Below are positions 1 through 10,083 of a stretch of DNA of 64,000 nt, piece after piece. Position 1 is the stretch's first letter, and each line of letters opens with the position of its first letter. This DNA comes from Azolla caroliniana. Its lineage: Eukaryota > Polypodiophyta. The position numbers were made by a program, and so were the translations under genes. The notes beneath the pieces were generated by a model that worked only from the letters and a program-made list of their open reading frames with translations, searched no databases and was not told the origin of the DNA. The stretch spans positions 9,424,001 through 9,488,000 of the forward strand of contig JBHGNT010000009.1 of NCBI GenBank assembly GCA_043228905.1, in the 5' to 3' direction.

Positions 1-788
1 ACAGTGTTGATGAGCAAACTCGGCCGAGGCCGAACCCGGATGTGGAGTACTCGGCAACGGAAGACCCGGTGAGAATCGGATGTGGAGTACCCGGCAATGG
101 AAGACCCCGTGAGAACCGGATGACAAGTACCCGACAACGGAAGACCCGATGAGAACCGGATGACGAGTACCCGGCAACGGAAGACCCGGTGAGAACCGGA
201 TGACGAGTACCCGGCAACGAAAGACCCGGTGAGAACCGGATGACGAGTACCCGGCAACAAAAGGAACCGGATGACGAGTTCCCGGCAAGACCCGGATGAT
301 GCAAGCCCAGTGAGGAGTGCTCACCGGATGAAGGGACATATTCGTAAATATGTTTCTGAGAGTCCATTGGGGCTATATTTGTAAATAGCCAAAAAGTCAT
401 ATTAGTATAAATATGACTTAGGGCAAACTTAGTGCAATAGTAGTTGTCATACTTGTTGGTGCAAGATTTGAGTGCAACTGTGTACAGAGAGAGAGAGAGT
501 GTGTGAGTGAGAGACGAAGAGGACGTTGTCTCTGTTGTAACCGCCGCCTGTGGCGAAGACAGTGAACAAGAGGTCGTTGCCTCTGTGTTCATTCATTGTA
601 TATTGTAACATAGTGATAGTTTGCAGTTTGTGGACTGTCGTGGTTTTTTTTCCCATGTTTGGGTTTTCCACGTAAAAATCTTGTGTACTCTTCTCTTTAC
701 TGTGTATTGTGTACATTACCCGTTTTCTGTGTTTGATCCTAGACTCGGTTGTGGCCGAGCGTTGTCTTTCGGGAGCGTGTAGTCCTCA
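1..788. mobile_element. LTR of family A, copy A1, cut by the window edge
   Basis: The segment matches two other copies (8996-9609 and 19112-19921) in the stretch around 330-460, which carries a TATA-like run (tataaatatgac) flanked by an inverted repeat, then a GA microsatellite, then text around 'gtaaccgccgcctgtggcga'. The right end resembles the ends of the other copies (…cctca here, …ccgtca and …ctgtca there) and directly abuts copia H integrase. The left end lies outside the window, so the target duplication cannot be checked and the copy could be solo or part of a full element. It carries its own tandem array, entered separately. Confidence 0.75.
30..290. repeat. 40-bp tandem repeat inside LTR A1
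   Basis: About six imperfect copies of a 40-bp unit of the form 'gtgagaaccggatgacgagt' followed by 'acccggcaacggaagacccg'. The last copies are shortened. The equivalent place in LTR A3 holds a 54-bp unit of related wording, and A2 has about one unit, so array length and unit differ between copies of the same LTR. Confidence 0.9.
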
Positions 789-1267
789 CACTTCAAGCCT
801 GATTGCTCTTGACGGCGCCAAATTTATCACGTATATTGCCGTCTACAATGCCTCGGCCTAGAATTCCAACTTCAATCCGACTTGCTGGAGCATTGTGGTC
901 ACCCTCTCCTGGATCATTCGGTTGATCCGTTAAGCCACCCCATTCTGCATGGGTGTGTAAGGAACGGTCTTTTGACGCCGGATCCCTTTTTCGGACACGT
1001 ATTGTTTGAAGGCTCTGGAGGTGTACTCACCTCCGTTGTCGGATCAGAGTGTCTTCACTCTGTGTCCCGACCGGTTCTCCACTTCAGATATCCATCGAGT
1101 GCAGACCTCGAGCGCTTCATCTTTGGACTTGATGGAGTATGCCCAAACTTTTCGTGTACAGTCATTAACGAATGCGATGAAGTATCGGGAGCCTCCTAGT
1201 GATCGCTTTGGCATGGGCCCACATATGTCTGTGTGCACGAGCTCTAGGGGTTGTCGTACCGTCTCGT
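789..1267 (-). pseudogene. copia H integrase fragment
   Basis: The minus strand encodes copia-type integrase catalytic core. The first Asp is in 'LELVHTDICGPM', followed by 'GGSRYFIAFVNDCTRK'. Further on are a second Asp in an S-D-N-G-G-E-Y context near 1035-1050 and a 'QNGVA' segment with the catalytic-Glu region degraded. The reading reaches 'AIYVINLAPS' close to the junction with LTR A1. In-frame stops are present. The upstream part of the domain continues beyond the solo LTR at 1268-1949. It would have inserted element cDNA into the host chromosome. Confidence 0.75.
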
Positions 1268-1949
1268 TGTCGTGAAGATTTTCGTCCGTAAGGGGAAAAC
1301 CGAGCGGAGCGAGCAAAACCGGGGTGTGCAACGTTGCACACGCACATGATGTATTTGTAAAATATTAATAAGAACAAATGTAAATTGTAAGAAATGCACC
1401 ACAAGATTCCTAAAGTATAAATGTGATGTACATAGGAGTACGAGATGAGTAATGGGCGTAGTAGTATGTGTGAGGAGTGGGAGTTAAGGCCCCATCAATC
1501 CCTCCTCCAAGAATCTAAGCAAATATCCCCCCATTGAATGAAGGGGATATTTAGTCCCTCCTTTTTGTAACGGCTTTTTCTCCTTATGCTATAAAAGGAG
1601 AGGAAGGGGCACCATTGAGAGGGTTGCCTATTTTGAGTAAGAAGAGGTATACCACTTAGGTCAAGAGTATCTATTCGGTTTAGGGTTTCTTAATTTCTTT
1701 CTTTACTTATCCTATTAGGGTTTACATTCTACTTATGTCTTGAGTCCGGCCCACGCGGCCGCGGTTGTAATCGCATTGAGGCTTTCATGCCATAATATAC
1801 GTAACTTCTTAAATCTTGTCTCTTTCTACTTTCTCCACCGTGTTAATCTCCTCCACTTTGCTCATGCCCGTCTTCCCATCTACTCCATAGTCCAAGACCC
1901 CCCTGGTCCCGCCACCTTATTCTACACGCACGCGCGAAGTAACGTGACA
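1268..1949 (+). mobile_element. solo LTR (682 bp) related to family D, with 4-bp target duplication
   Basis: It begins TGTCGTGAAG and ends CGTGACA. Both flanks carry the 4-bp direct repeat tcgt (1264-1267 and 1950-1953). Length (682 bp), terminal bases and a TATA box (ctataaaaggagag near 1590) resemble the LTRs of D1 and D2 (681 and 637 bp, cctataaaaggaggg). There is no internal region, so it is a solo LTR left by recombination between LTRs. It splits the integrase of copia H. Confidence 0.8.
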
Positions 1950-2491
1950 TCGTAGTGGAGAGAGTGTGGACTTCAAGTCTGTTTCCCATATCGACAATGC
2001 TCACAGAAGTCCGTCTTTGCCTGGAGTTTCACGATGTAGCCGACCGACATCAGCCGATCAAGTCCGGCTTGAGACATGTGGCCAAGTCAGCCATGCCATA
2101 AGTTTGGGTCGGTTTTCTTGGCTACGTTCACGACCCCTTCAGGGTTGATCACCATCAATGGGTATAGATTATTATACTTATGCCCACTACCGATTTTGAG
2201 GTTTCCTCGGATAATCACCCATGTCGACTTGTGTAAAATCGTTCGATACCCGTCTTCGGCTAACATACTGATGGAGACCAGACTCCTTTTTAGATCGGGT
2301 ACGTGTCGAACTCAATGAAGGGTTATTGTATTGTCATTTGGCAATCTGATGGGAACCTCCCCGGTTCCGGCTATCTTGCACTCCTGCCCGTTTCCCAGTC
2401 GGATTGTGCCGTTGGCATCGGCTGAATAGTTCGAGAACCATTCAACGTTGGAGGTCACGTGAAATGTGGCACCAGAGTCTAGTAGCCACGA
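1950..2491 (-). pseudogene. copia H protease and pre-integrase fragment
   Basis: At 2312-2490 the minus strand reads through an aspartic protease start: 'LLDSGATFHVTS' with the D-S-G catalytic triad, then 'NGTIRLGNGQECKIAGTGEV'. This matches the retropepsin context of plant copia Pol. Between 1950 and 2311 the reading resembles the pre-integrase region but is broken by stops and frameshifts. The protease would process Gag-Pol. The segment is bounded on both sides by inserted LTRs. Confidence 0.7.
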
Positions 2492-3562
2492 TGTCGTGAA
2501 GATTTTCGACAATGGTGTGAAAATCGCATAAAACATACAAAATCGAGTATGATTAATATAAAACAATAATAGTGAAAATACTATTTAATATCTTGGTACA
2601 AAAAGATGGAGGTCTTCAAGAGCTTTCGAATGCACTTTACTACATCACAAACGGACATCTAAGTCTCAAGTTATGTGGGTAGGAAGTTTGCAAAGAAAAA
2701 GAGAAAGATAAAACTATGAGATATCCCACATAGACAGGACAAATAAGGATCCCACCTTATATAAGGCAGAGCAAAAGCTATTGTTTTTGTGTTTATGTGT
2801 GGAGCATAGAGAGTTCAAGCTGACTTGAACTAAGTTAATTGGATGAGTGGTGTGGCCTAGCTACTTGTAAAGGTTTTAGCCAACCAAAACCGGCAGCGGC
2901 GCCGGTGAGCCAGCGATAATCGGCGGCGGCGGCAGCAGTGAGCCGGTGACCGACAAGCGACTCAGGATGCGGACTCGACCGGACCAAACGGATGCAAAGT
3001 ATTTTGTGCATAAAAGAAAAAGACTTAAGCAAGACTCGAATTGAACACCTCCAAGATAAGAAGCAATAGGCTTACCATTAAGCCAAACCATTTCTTTAGG
3101 GATTATATTTTTATAATTATAGCTTTACATGTAAATTCTCATGTGTGAGAGCTTAGATGATGACATGGCAAGCATGCATTGTGTGCATTGCATGCATTTC
3201 ATGCATGTCTTCCACCCTCACATGCACCATATGCATCGGGGCATCTAGAAAAGAGTGGAGGAATCAAGCAAAAGGACATTTTTATCAAGCAAGCTTTGTA
3301 CTTTAAATAAAAATTAATATTAAGAAGAAAATTTGTTATCCTTTTGATGATATACCTTGTTCTTCAAATCTAAAGTCAAGAGTTCAATCTTAATCTCTCT
3401 CACAATCTAAAATCAAGCGTTCTATCTTATCTCAATCTCTCTCTCTTTCAATCTAACTTAAATCCTTTCTCGCTAAAGCTAGTAAAAACTTCGAGTCCTT
3501 CTAGTCCAGAATCTCAAAGGTTCCGCCTCACGATTCGCACGTAGTGACGGATCGTCACGACA
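2492..3562 (+). mobile_element. LTR-like insertion of 1071 bp with TGTCGTGA/TCACGACA ends
   Basis: The ends form an 8-bp perfect inverted repeat (TGTCGTGA … TCACGACA). The first 17 bases equal those of the solo LTR at 1268, so the two are related. It holds a TATA box (cttatataaggcag near 2757), a CT-rich stretch near 3420-3450, and at about 3015-3090 an antisense tRNA-like segment. It interrupts copia H protease just before the D-S-G motif. The flanks (acga and acat) are not a clean 4-bp duplication; an alternative right end a few bases earlier would give 'cga' on both sides. No internal coding sequence was seen. Confidence 0.6.
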
Positions 3563-4522
3563 ACATGTGTGCAATTTGTGCACTGTAGAGGACTTCTCCG
3601 ATCATTGAATCCTCTAGTGAGAGGATTTCTCTAGATTGGGTGTCGGCAACATTGATCAGGTTGTCGACTAGAGAGTGGTCCGAGTCAGAACGTCCCTGAT
3701 TCCGCTCGGATCGTCGATCACTCTCTTTTCTTTTTATTGACCAATAGTCGGAAACATTGTGGCCAGCTTCCCTGCAGTGTGTGCAGTACTGACTTGTTCA
3801 ACCCATTCTCGACTTTGTACGTTGTCGGTCACCCCTTGTTTTCAATCGGTTGTAGCGCCGACCGGTTCTGTCGGCTTGTTCTTTCGTTCAACTCTGTCCG
3901 TCGAACGACTCGATCGAGTGATGGGCTTCTGCCGACTCACCGATGGTTAGTCCCATCGATTTTCGCCTCATGTCCTCTATGAGGACTTGGCTGGTTGTTT
4001 TGTCCAGATTTAGGATCAGTCGGCTATTGGCGTAAGTCGTACAGAATACCTCCCAGCTCACCGGCAAGCTCAATAGGATGGCAAGAGCTTTCACTTCTTC
4101 TTCGAAGTTGATCCCTTGTGACGAGAGCTCTGACAACACCCGATTGAAGGTGTTGATGTGGGAGTTTGTCGAATTAGTCTCTTTCATCTTCATGTTGAAC
4201 AATTGATTGATCAAGATCAGTTTCGAAGATGAGGACTTCTTCTCATAGACAGCCTGTAGCTTTTCCCACAATGAGAATGTTGTCATTTCTTTCGCCATGC
4301 TTAAATAGACGTTTTCGGCAGATGCATTCGGATGGTGGAGCGTGCGATTTCATCTGTTGATCTCCACTCCTCGGTTGTCATTGAAGTAGGTTTTTTGTCG
4401 TGCCGAATGGCTTCGACCTATCTTCAAATGATCAGCACATCCTGCATCATCTCCTTCCACAAGGCAAAGTTTTTGCCTTCGAATTTTTTTATTTCAACTC
4501 CTGTTCCGAATGTTGAAGCCAT
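3563..4522 (-). pseudogene. copia H gag (UBN2-type) pseudogene
   Basis: The likely start is the ATG at 4522 ('MASTFGTGVEIKKFEGKNF'), about 85 nt after the primer site. A clean stretch at 3888-4298 carries 'FSLWEKLQAVYEKKS', 'LILINQLFNMKM' and 'LSELSSQGINFEEE', typical of the gag polyprotein of plant copia elements. The frame is broken between the two pieces and again before 3563. Gag would form the virus-like particle that packages element RNA. Confidence 0.75.
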
Positions 4523-4607
4523 ATTCTGTTTGTGAACTTATGATTTTTGACCTGGTCTTTTCTTTCGGCTTCTTCTGTTGTCTGTTGCCGCCGAAGAGCA
4601 AAGATTC

Positions 4608-4873
4608 GGCTCTGATACCAGTTGTGAGTACGAGTGCTATGTGCGAAAACGTGTATGGATCTGTAGTCGGTACTGAACAGCAAACAACACATACACCGAT
4701 GGAGCTTTAATGGAAAGCTTCTTATTACTTCGTTCTTTCTCAGAGATACGATACTCTGCTCGTCATCACTCATTACAATGTTAGGTATTCGCTTATATAC
4801 TAAGCCCGAACTTATTAACGAGTTCACACTCGGACGAATACAATTTGGAAGGAGTCGGCCTTTTATGCCAACA
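4608..4873 (-). repeat. 5' LTR of copia H with adjoining primer-binding site
   Basis: The motif gctctgatacca ending at 4620 is the complement of TGGTATCAGAGC, the initiator-Met tRNA primer site of plant copias. The LTR follows 2 nt later, from tgtgag (4623) to ccaaca (4873), about 251 bp. There is no second LTR in the window for comparison, so the outer border is inferred from the TG/CA ends only. Confidence 0.6.
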
Positions 4874-6138
4874 GTAAAGATATTATACGGTATATTCTAG
4901 ATGAGTATATTCTAGAGATATTCAATCTTGGAAGTTGTATAAATACATGTAACCATAGATTGACATATTTGCATTCATGGGAAGGGGCCTACCCCACAAA
5001 TCCATACGAATAGGAATACGAATGCATGTAAATGTATTCGTTTTCTTTTTTTTTCTTTTTTTTTCTTTTTTTCTTTTTTTAAAATAATAAATAAATAATT
5101 GTTTTTTTCCTGTGAGCGAGTGAACGAACAACGAGCAGCGAGTGAGGAAGCCTCACCCTACTCCCTCCCTGTGCATGCTGCCCTCGCTTCCCTCTGCATA
5201 TTGTTCTTGACCAGAAAATTAGGGTTTCGGCTAAAAACCCTAATCTATGTCATAGTCCTAATTTCGACAATATTTCTTTCTTTTGAGCCCGCGTCCGTGA
5301 ATCCCTCTCATGCTCTATTCTAATCCTACATCCTGTTCTCAGCTCCAAACTCAGGCTTTCACTAAAACCCTAAGTTTAGCTAAGTTTAGTAGAAGCCCTA
5401 ATTAATTAGCTAATATTTTTGAATTAATTTTTTAATGAATTAATGAATTAAGATATGTATACAGTATTAGTAAATTAATTAATGTATTAGTGAGTCAATT
5501 AATGTTTAAGTGAATTAATTAATTATGATATTAGTGAATCAATTAATGTTTAAGTGAATTAATTAATGATGATTTTAGTGAGTTAATTAATTATTGATGT
5601 ATGTGTGTATATACATATATGAGTGATATATGTGTGTGTATACACATGTATGTATGTGTGTATATGTATATATCATATATGTATGTGTATATATATACAT
5701 ATATCATATATGTATGTAACAAACACATCCAAATACATGGTCATGTTATGTATATCTTCGTCGATTATCTATTCAAGTTCTAGGAGTTTTTAGAAAGTTC
5801 TAGACCTAGAAGGTTCTAGAGGATTTTAGAATATTCTCCAAAATATTCTTCAGAATATTCTAATGCATGTACTTCAACTTGTAACCTCCTTGGTCCCTTT
5901 CAAGGGATTCAACACCAGTCATTGACACATCAATCTAGTATTCTCGTTTCATGCCATATTGTCTCCTTCTTCATCTATGTCTTCATGCTCTCCATAGCTT
6001 CCTAAGTTCATAGTCTCATCACTCACAACTTCTAGAGTTCCTAGCCTTTTTCTTTCAGTTCCACGTTCGTAGCCTTATGGATCGTAGCCTCGTCATCCGT
6101 GCTCCGTCATAGTCCGTGGTTGGTGTGTCCGTGACTAT
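4874..6138. other. AT-rich DNA without a recognisable gene
   Basis: A T-rich run with TTTTTTTC units is at about 5040-5080. Roughly 5400-5600 repeats 'ttagtgaattaattaatg'-like units, and 5600-5720 is a TATATG/TGTG microsatellite. Short open frames here come from low complexity. 'aaaccctaa'-like words near 5220-5250 and 5365-5400 resemble plant 5' leaders, but no coding sequence follows. Confidence 0.6.
5775..5860. promoter_or_regulatory. cluster of heat-shock-element-like GAA/TTC units
   Basis: Units spaced exactly 5 bp apart are GAA 5809, TTC 5814, GAG 5819, TTT 5824, GAA 5829 and TTC 5834, followed by GAA 5853 and TTC 5858. This is the layout of plant heat-shock elements (alternating nGAAn/nTTCn). 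A very similar array is in the LTR of chromovirus E. No TATA box is evident just downstream, so this may be a relic of an LTR belonging to fragment K. Confidence 0.45.
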
Positions 6139-6395
6139 TTGAATCCCGTCCAACTGGAAGCACCACCCATTTCCGTTATCACCCTTGCTTCTAGAGTTAC
6201 CATCATCACTATCCTTGCTTCTAGAGTTACCATCATCAACATCCTTGTCTTGGACATCACCATTTTCAACACATCTTCACCCAACCTTCATCATCATCAA
6301 CACTACTTTGTATGTTCTTTCATTATCATCATTGTTCCGCCCTCTTCATTGTCATTGTTATCATCTATAGGTATCATTTTGCATCACGATTTTGG

Positions 6396-6760
6396 CGAGG
6401 ACCGATTTCTATCCCTCACCGTCTAGTTCTGGTGGGGGTCTCAACCGGTCACTTTCATGGTGGGGATCGAATCATTGCTCGCTTGCACTCCATTTTCATT
6501 TTAGTTCAAGTCTCGCTCCAGTTTCCGTGGGTGAGGACCGATTTCGATCGCGCAACTTCTAAGTTCCAGTTGGGGTCACAACCACTCACTTTCATGGTGG
6601 GGATCGAATCATTGCTTGCTTGCACTCCATTTATATTAAATCAGTTCAAGTCTTGCTCCACTTTCCTTTGGTGAAGACCCATTTCGATCGCTCACCTTCT
6701 AGTTCGGGTGGGGTTCACAACCACTCACTTTCCTGGTGGGGATCGTGTCAGTTTCTCGCT
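6396..6760. repeat. tandem repeat of about 137 bp
   Basis: About two and a half copies start with 'gaggaccgatttc' at about 6396, 6532 and 6670. Each contains 'cactttcatggtggggatcg' and a following 'cttgcactccat'. The copies differ by scattered substitutions and short indels. Confidence 0.75.
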
Positions 6761-6862
6761 AGCACTACCGTTTCTGCCGCGTTTTGGGTCAACCTCAACT
6801 ATTTACCCTCTCATGATAGAAGAAGTCGAGTCGACCACTTCACCTGCTCTTCTTCGCTCGTT

Positions 6863-7070
6863 GGTGTTCCAATTCCCAGTGAGGACCGCACATGGTCACT
6901 CACGCCCGTCAGTGTTCCAGTTCCCGATGAGGACTGCACATGGTCTCTCACGCCCATCCTTGTTCCAATTCCCGGTGAGGACCACACATGGTCACTCACA
7001 AATGTCGGTGTTCCAGTTCCCGATGAGGACCGCACATGCTCGCTCATGCTCATCGGTGCTCCAATTCCCG
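6863..7070. repeat. 48-bp tandem repeat, about four copies
   Basis: The unit 'gtgttccagttcccgatgag' plus 'gaccgcacatggtcactcac' plus 8 further bases recurs at 48-bp steps from about 6863. Because 48 is a multiple of three, it also reads as a 16-residue peptide repeat of the type VPVPDEDRTWSLTP. The 'gaggaccgcacatggtcactcac' half resembles the start of the 137-bp repeat upstream. Confidence 0.85.
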
Positions 7071-7120
7071 TTCACCCCTACACCATGCTTCCAAAAAGGC
7101 GGTCGTGAAGGGGAGGATAA

Positions 7121-7201
7121 TGTCACGACATAGTGATATCAAATACATAGTTGGTGAGGATTGAACGTGCAACCTCACAAGTGAATCAAACCTACATTCT
7201 T
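7121..7201 (+). repeat. start of the 3' LTR of element K, truncated
   Basis: TGTCACGACA follows a purine tract. It is followed at about 7155-7180 by 'ggattgaacgtgcaacc', the complement of a B-box-like ggttgcacgttcaatcc. E and F LTRs also begin TGTCATGA and carry an antisense tRNA-like segment at this place. The LTR breaks off at about 7201, where copia B begins. Confidence 0.5.
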
Positions 7202-8450
7202 TGGTCAACGATCTATCCGACCGACACCAACTTCTTGGTAATTGTCAGGATGTCCAACACGTTCATGAGTCTCCCCTTCTGTCCGACATGACTAAGAGGA
7301 ACTTCGCCAACATGTTTGATTGGGTGCGGAGTGTCGTCTCAGGTTTCAACCACTCCTGGTTGATTTGGTTTCTCTAGATATGAGAACCATTCTTCATGGC
7401 TCTTCATATGATTTGACGCTCCGATGTCAACATACCACACCTCGTCCGATTGTGAGGTGGTCTTGTTCATCGAGTTTGCCTTGTGTTTCACCACAAATGC
7501 TGGCCCCTTTCCATTTTTTCCGCTTCCGGATCCATCTGAACCTTCAGCGTAGTGCGATCTGTACCAGTTTTCGTGTTCGGCTTTGTCTGATCCGGATTTG
7601 TCTTAATCGGCATGCTTCTTCCAACACTCGCTCTCCTAGTGGCATTTCTGGCCACAATACCAGCATTTTGTTTCAACTTTCCCTTGTCGGTTTCCGGCGC
7701 CGCCTTGACTCCCCCTGATTGTGGAGGGTTCGGAACTATTGTGGCAACACCTCTATGCCTTCTTTCCTACTCTTGTTGACCGCCACCATTGCGTGCCGAT
7801 CCACCTCGCTTGCCACGCCCACGAGGCCGATCCGCCTCCGTGTACAACATCCAGTTGTCTGATTGAGTGGTTCTCAACCCACTCGCGTGGTTTTCTTCAA
7901 CCATCAGCATCGACTGCAAGTGAAAGAAGAATGGTGGCTTCTCCCCTGTGCATATTGCCATCCAGATTGGCCCGTACCTCTACGAGAGACCACTGAGATA
8001 GATCTGTACCATCTCGTCTTCATCCACTATCACGTTGACGGATCCCAGGGCATTGTTGATCTTCTTTATTTTGGTGGTGTAGTCGGTGACTGACATATCC
8101 TTCTACCAGATATTGTTGAGCTCTTGTTGATGCTGCATTTTTCAGGCCGTGGTACTCGTGGCGAAAATCTTTTCCAAATTTTCCCAGGCCTCCAGCGTTT
8201 TTGCATATCTGATGTTGCCCAACATCTGGTCATGCACACATGACGCAAGGCAGTACAACACTCTGCTCGTTTCTTGTTCCCACACCGGGAATTGCTTGTG
8301 TGCCGGTTCCGGCGCTACCTCATTTTCTCCTTCTACATAACTCCAATAGTCGTGGCCGAGCAGGTACTGATACATCTTGTACAACCAAGATGCATAGTTG
8401 CTCTGGTCGAGCTTTTCTATAGCAAGCGAGCTTGCCATTCTTCTGTCCAT
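7202..8450 (-). pseudogene. copia B gag-protease pseudogene
   Basis: The start is the ATG at 8450 ('MDRRMASSLAIEKLDQSNYA'). It is clean for about 100 codons and matches copia C gag almost position by position ('YLLGHDYWSYVEG', 'SRVLYCLASCVHDQMLG'). Downstream the frame is broken repeatedly. The pre-integrase segment near 7202-7250 reads 'KKLVSVGQIVDQ', as in C. No reverse transcriptase or RNase H follows. Confidence 0.8.
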
Positions 8451-8460
8451 GTCTTTCTTC

Positions 8461-8566
8461 TTCTTGTCTGTTCTTACCGGATGTTAGGGTTTGTATGAGT
8501 TAAGCGTTTCTTCTTCTTGTCTGTTCTTACCGGATGTTAGGGTTTGTATGAGTTAAGCATTTCTTG
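8461..8566. repeat. 53-bp tandem duplication in the copia B leader
   Basis: Two adjacent copies (8461-8513, 8514-8566) of a segment containing 'ttcttaccggatgttagggt' differ by only a base or two. They lie between the gag start (8450) and the primer site (8597), so they lengthen the untranslated leader. Confidence 0.85.
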
Positions 8567-8603
8567 GCATCATAGGATACTCAACCCTCTCACTTTGATA
8601 CCA

Positions 8604-9299
8604 TGTAAAGATTTACATCTGGAAGCTCGTAGACACAACCGGCTTAGTTGGATAGCAAAAGAAATAGAACAAAGGTTTAATGGAAAGCTTAAAAGAATAC
8701 ATAGAGAATGCGGGAGAGACAAAGAGAGCAAAACACACAAAACTCTATTTTCAAAAAAATACTCTTTACATACTAATGTTCTCAAAGAGCACTTTTATAT
8801 AAGACCTTAAAAGGACTGATAGAAGTACTGACAAGTACTCCAATGCTCGTACTGAGCGACAAGCACTAATTCCCAAAAATATTCCTATGTACTAGGCTAG
8901 GATCATAGGCCTCTAACAGCCTACCGGTATCACACCGATCAAGTTCCCTCCGATCCGGCTCTCCGTTCTAGGTCTTCATCCGATCCGGCTCTCTGTGTTG
9001 GGAGACAGGTCCCTCCGGATGGGAAAGGAGAAGAACAGTGTTGATGAACAAACTCAGCCGAGGCCGAAACCGTATAATGAGTACCCAGCTACGAAGAGCC
9101 GGATGGTGCAGACCCGGTGAGAAGTGCTCACCGGATGAAGAGACATATTCGTAAATATGTTTCTGAGAGTCCATCATGGCTATATTTGTAAATAGCTGAA
9201 AAGTCATATTAGTATAAATATGACTTAGGGCAAACTTTTAGAATTAGTGAGAGTCGTTGTCATTCTTGTTGGTGAAAGAAGAGAGTGCGCGCAACTGTG

Positions 9300-9335
<36 letters not shown>

Positions 9336-9658
9336 AAGAGGTTGTTGCCTCTGTTGTAACCGCCGCCTGTGGCGAGGATCGTGAGCACGAGGTCGTTGCC
9401 TCCGTGAACTCACTGTTGTACATTCTAACATAGTGATAGTTTGCAGCCTATGGGTTGCCGTGGTTTTTTCCCTTAGTTTGGGTTTTCCACGTAAACATCC
9501 TGCGTACTCGTCTCCTCTTCGTGTCGTTTGTCATTTCCCGTTTTCTGTGTATGATTCTAAGCTCGGTTGTGGCCGAGTGTTGCGTATAACAAGCGTTTAG
9601 TTCCCGTCACTCTGCTTGTTCAACCAATTCGGCCCATGTTGAGCTTGTCCGCTCAACA
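8604..9658 (-). repeat. 5' LTR of copia B, split by solo LTR A2
   Basis: Minus-strand reading starts TGTTGAGCGGACAAGCTCAA, nearly the start of copia C's LTR. The inner end TGTAAAG lies directly next to the degraded primer site. Without the inserted LTR and its duplication, about 436 bp remain, compared with about 385 bp in C. Confidence 0.7.
8996..9609. mobile_element. solo LTR of family A, copy A2, with 5-bp target duplication
   Basis: It begins TGTTGGGAGACAGG and ends cccgtca. The 5-bp direct repeat ctctg flanks it exactly (8991-8995 and 9610-9614). It shares with A3 the opening 'ggtccctccggatggga' and the TATA/inverted-repeat block, but has only about one minisatellite unit, giving 614 bp against 810 bp in A3. 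It sits inside the LTR of copia B, so it is younger than B. Confidence 0.9.
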
Positions 9659-10083
9659 AGGACATATTCTATTTCTTCTTTAGCCATAAAGTATATATGA
9701 ATATTCAAGAGTTGATGATGAAGAAGTTATGCCTGCAAAAATGGGAAGAAGTTGAACATGCATGCCTAGTAACATCATCGTACAAGGCTTTGGAAGAATT
9801 CTTTCCTTATTTAGAGAATGGGTAAGTGTAATTGTAGTTTTAGATTGTTGGAATACTTGGTATTGTGTTGTTTTAAGTGCTTTTGTTGTAATAATATTCC
9901 TAATAGAGTTGATAATTGTAGAAACCACCTCGTTCGAAGAAAACAGGTGATACAAATGAAGACATTCCAATTTCGTTTATCACGCACTAAGAAAGAGCTA
10001 AATACGAGAAGAGGATGACGAAAGGGAAAAATCTAATGTAGTGTATAACTATATTGACATGTTTGGATTATAGTATAGGGATG
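9659..10083 (+). pseudogene. unrecognised gene-like fragment with a possible GT-AG intron
   Basis: A short reading that includes 'SYKALEEFFPYLENG' ends at 'gg|gtaagtgtaattg' (about 9829). After about 90 T-rich bases comes 'ataattgtag|aaaccacctc', continuing with 'PPRSKKTGDTNEDIPISF'. This looks like two small exons and a plant intron. I do not recognise the protein. It may be a host gene piece or a captured transposase fragment; frames were not fully verified. Confidence 0.25.

Larger units (their letters stand above)
789..4873 (-). mobile_element. Ty1/copia element H, decayed, continuing left of the window
   Basis: Reading right to left: an LTR (4623-4873), a primer-binding site complementary to initiator Met tRNA (4608-4620), gag, protease/pre-integrase and integrase. 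Reverse transcriptase and RNase H are not present. Integrase is interrupted by LTR A1, so the rest presumably lies left of the window. Two LTR-like insertions split the body (1268-1949 and 2492-3562). Many stops and frameshifts make it non-functional. Its gag differs from that of copias B and C, so it is a separate family. Confidence 0.8.
6139..7120 (+). pseudogene. 3' end of a plus-strand gypsy element (K), repeat-rich
   Basis: The last part (about 7070-7120) reads 'LPKRRS', a stop, then a purine tract (aaggggaggataa) directly before TGTCAC. This is the same arrangement as the pol end, polypurine tract and LTR start of chromoviruses E and F, on the opposite strand. The upstream sequence is open for long stretches but is built from tandem repeats and no pol domain can be recognised. 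Either pol is lost, or this is the non-coding tail of a non-autonomous relative. Confidence 0.4.
7202..9658 (-). mobile_element. Ty1/copia element B, 3'-truncated
   Basis: Right to left: an LTR (8604-9658, interrupted by solo LTR A2), a degraded primer site (…gatacca at 8597-8603), gag, protease and pre-integrase. Everything after that is missing. LTR start (TGTTGAGC on the minus strand) and gag closely resemble copia C (20508-33293), so B and C are the same or sister families. The left border at about 7202 is an abrupt junction with the LTR fragment of K. Confidence 0.8.

Noticed and set aside
5601-5783. ORF rich in Tyr/Val/Met
   Set aside because: Low-complexity TATATG/TGTG microsatellite, no codon structure.
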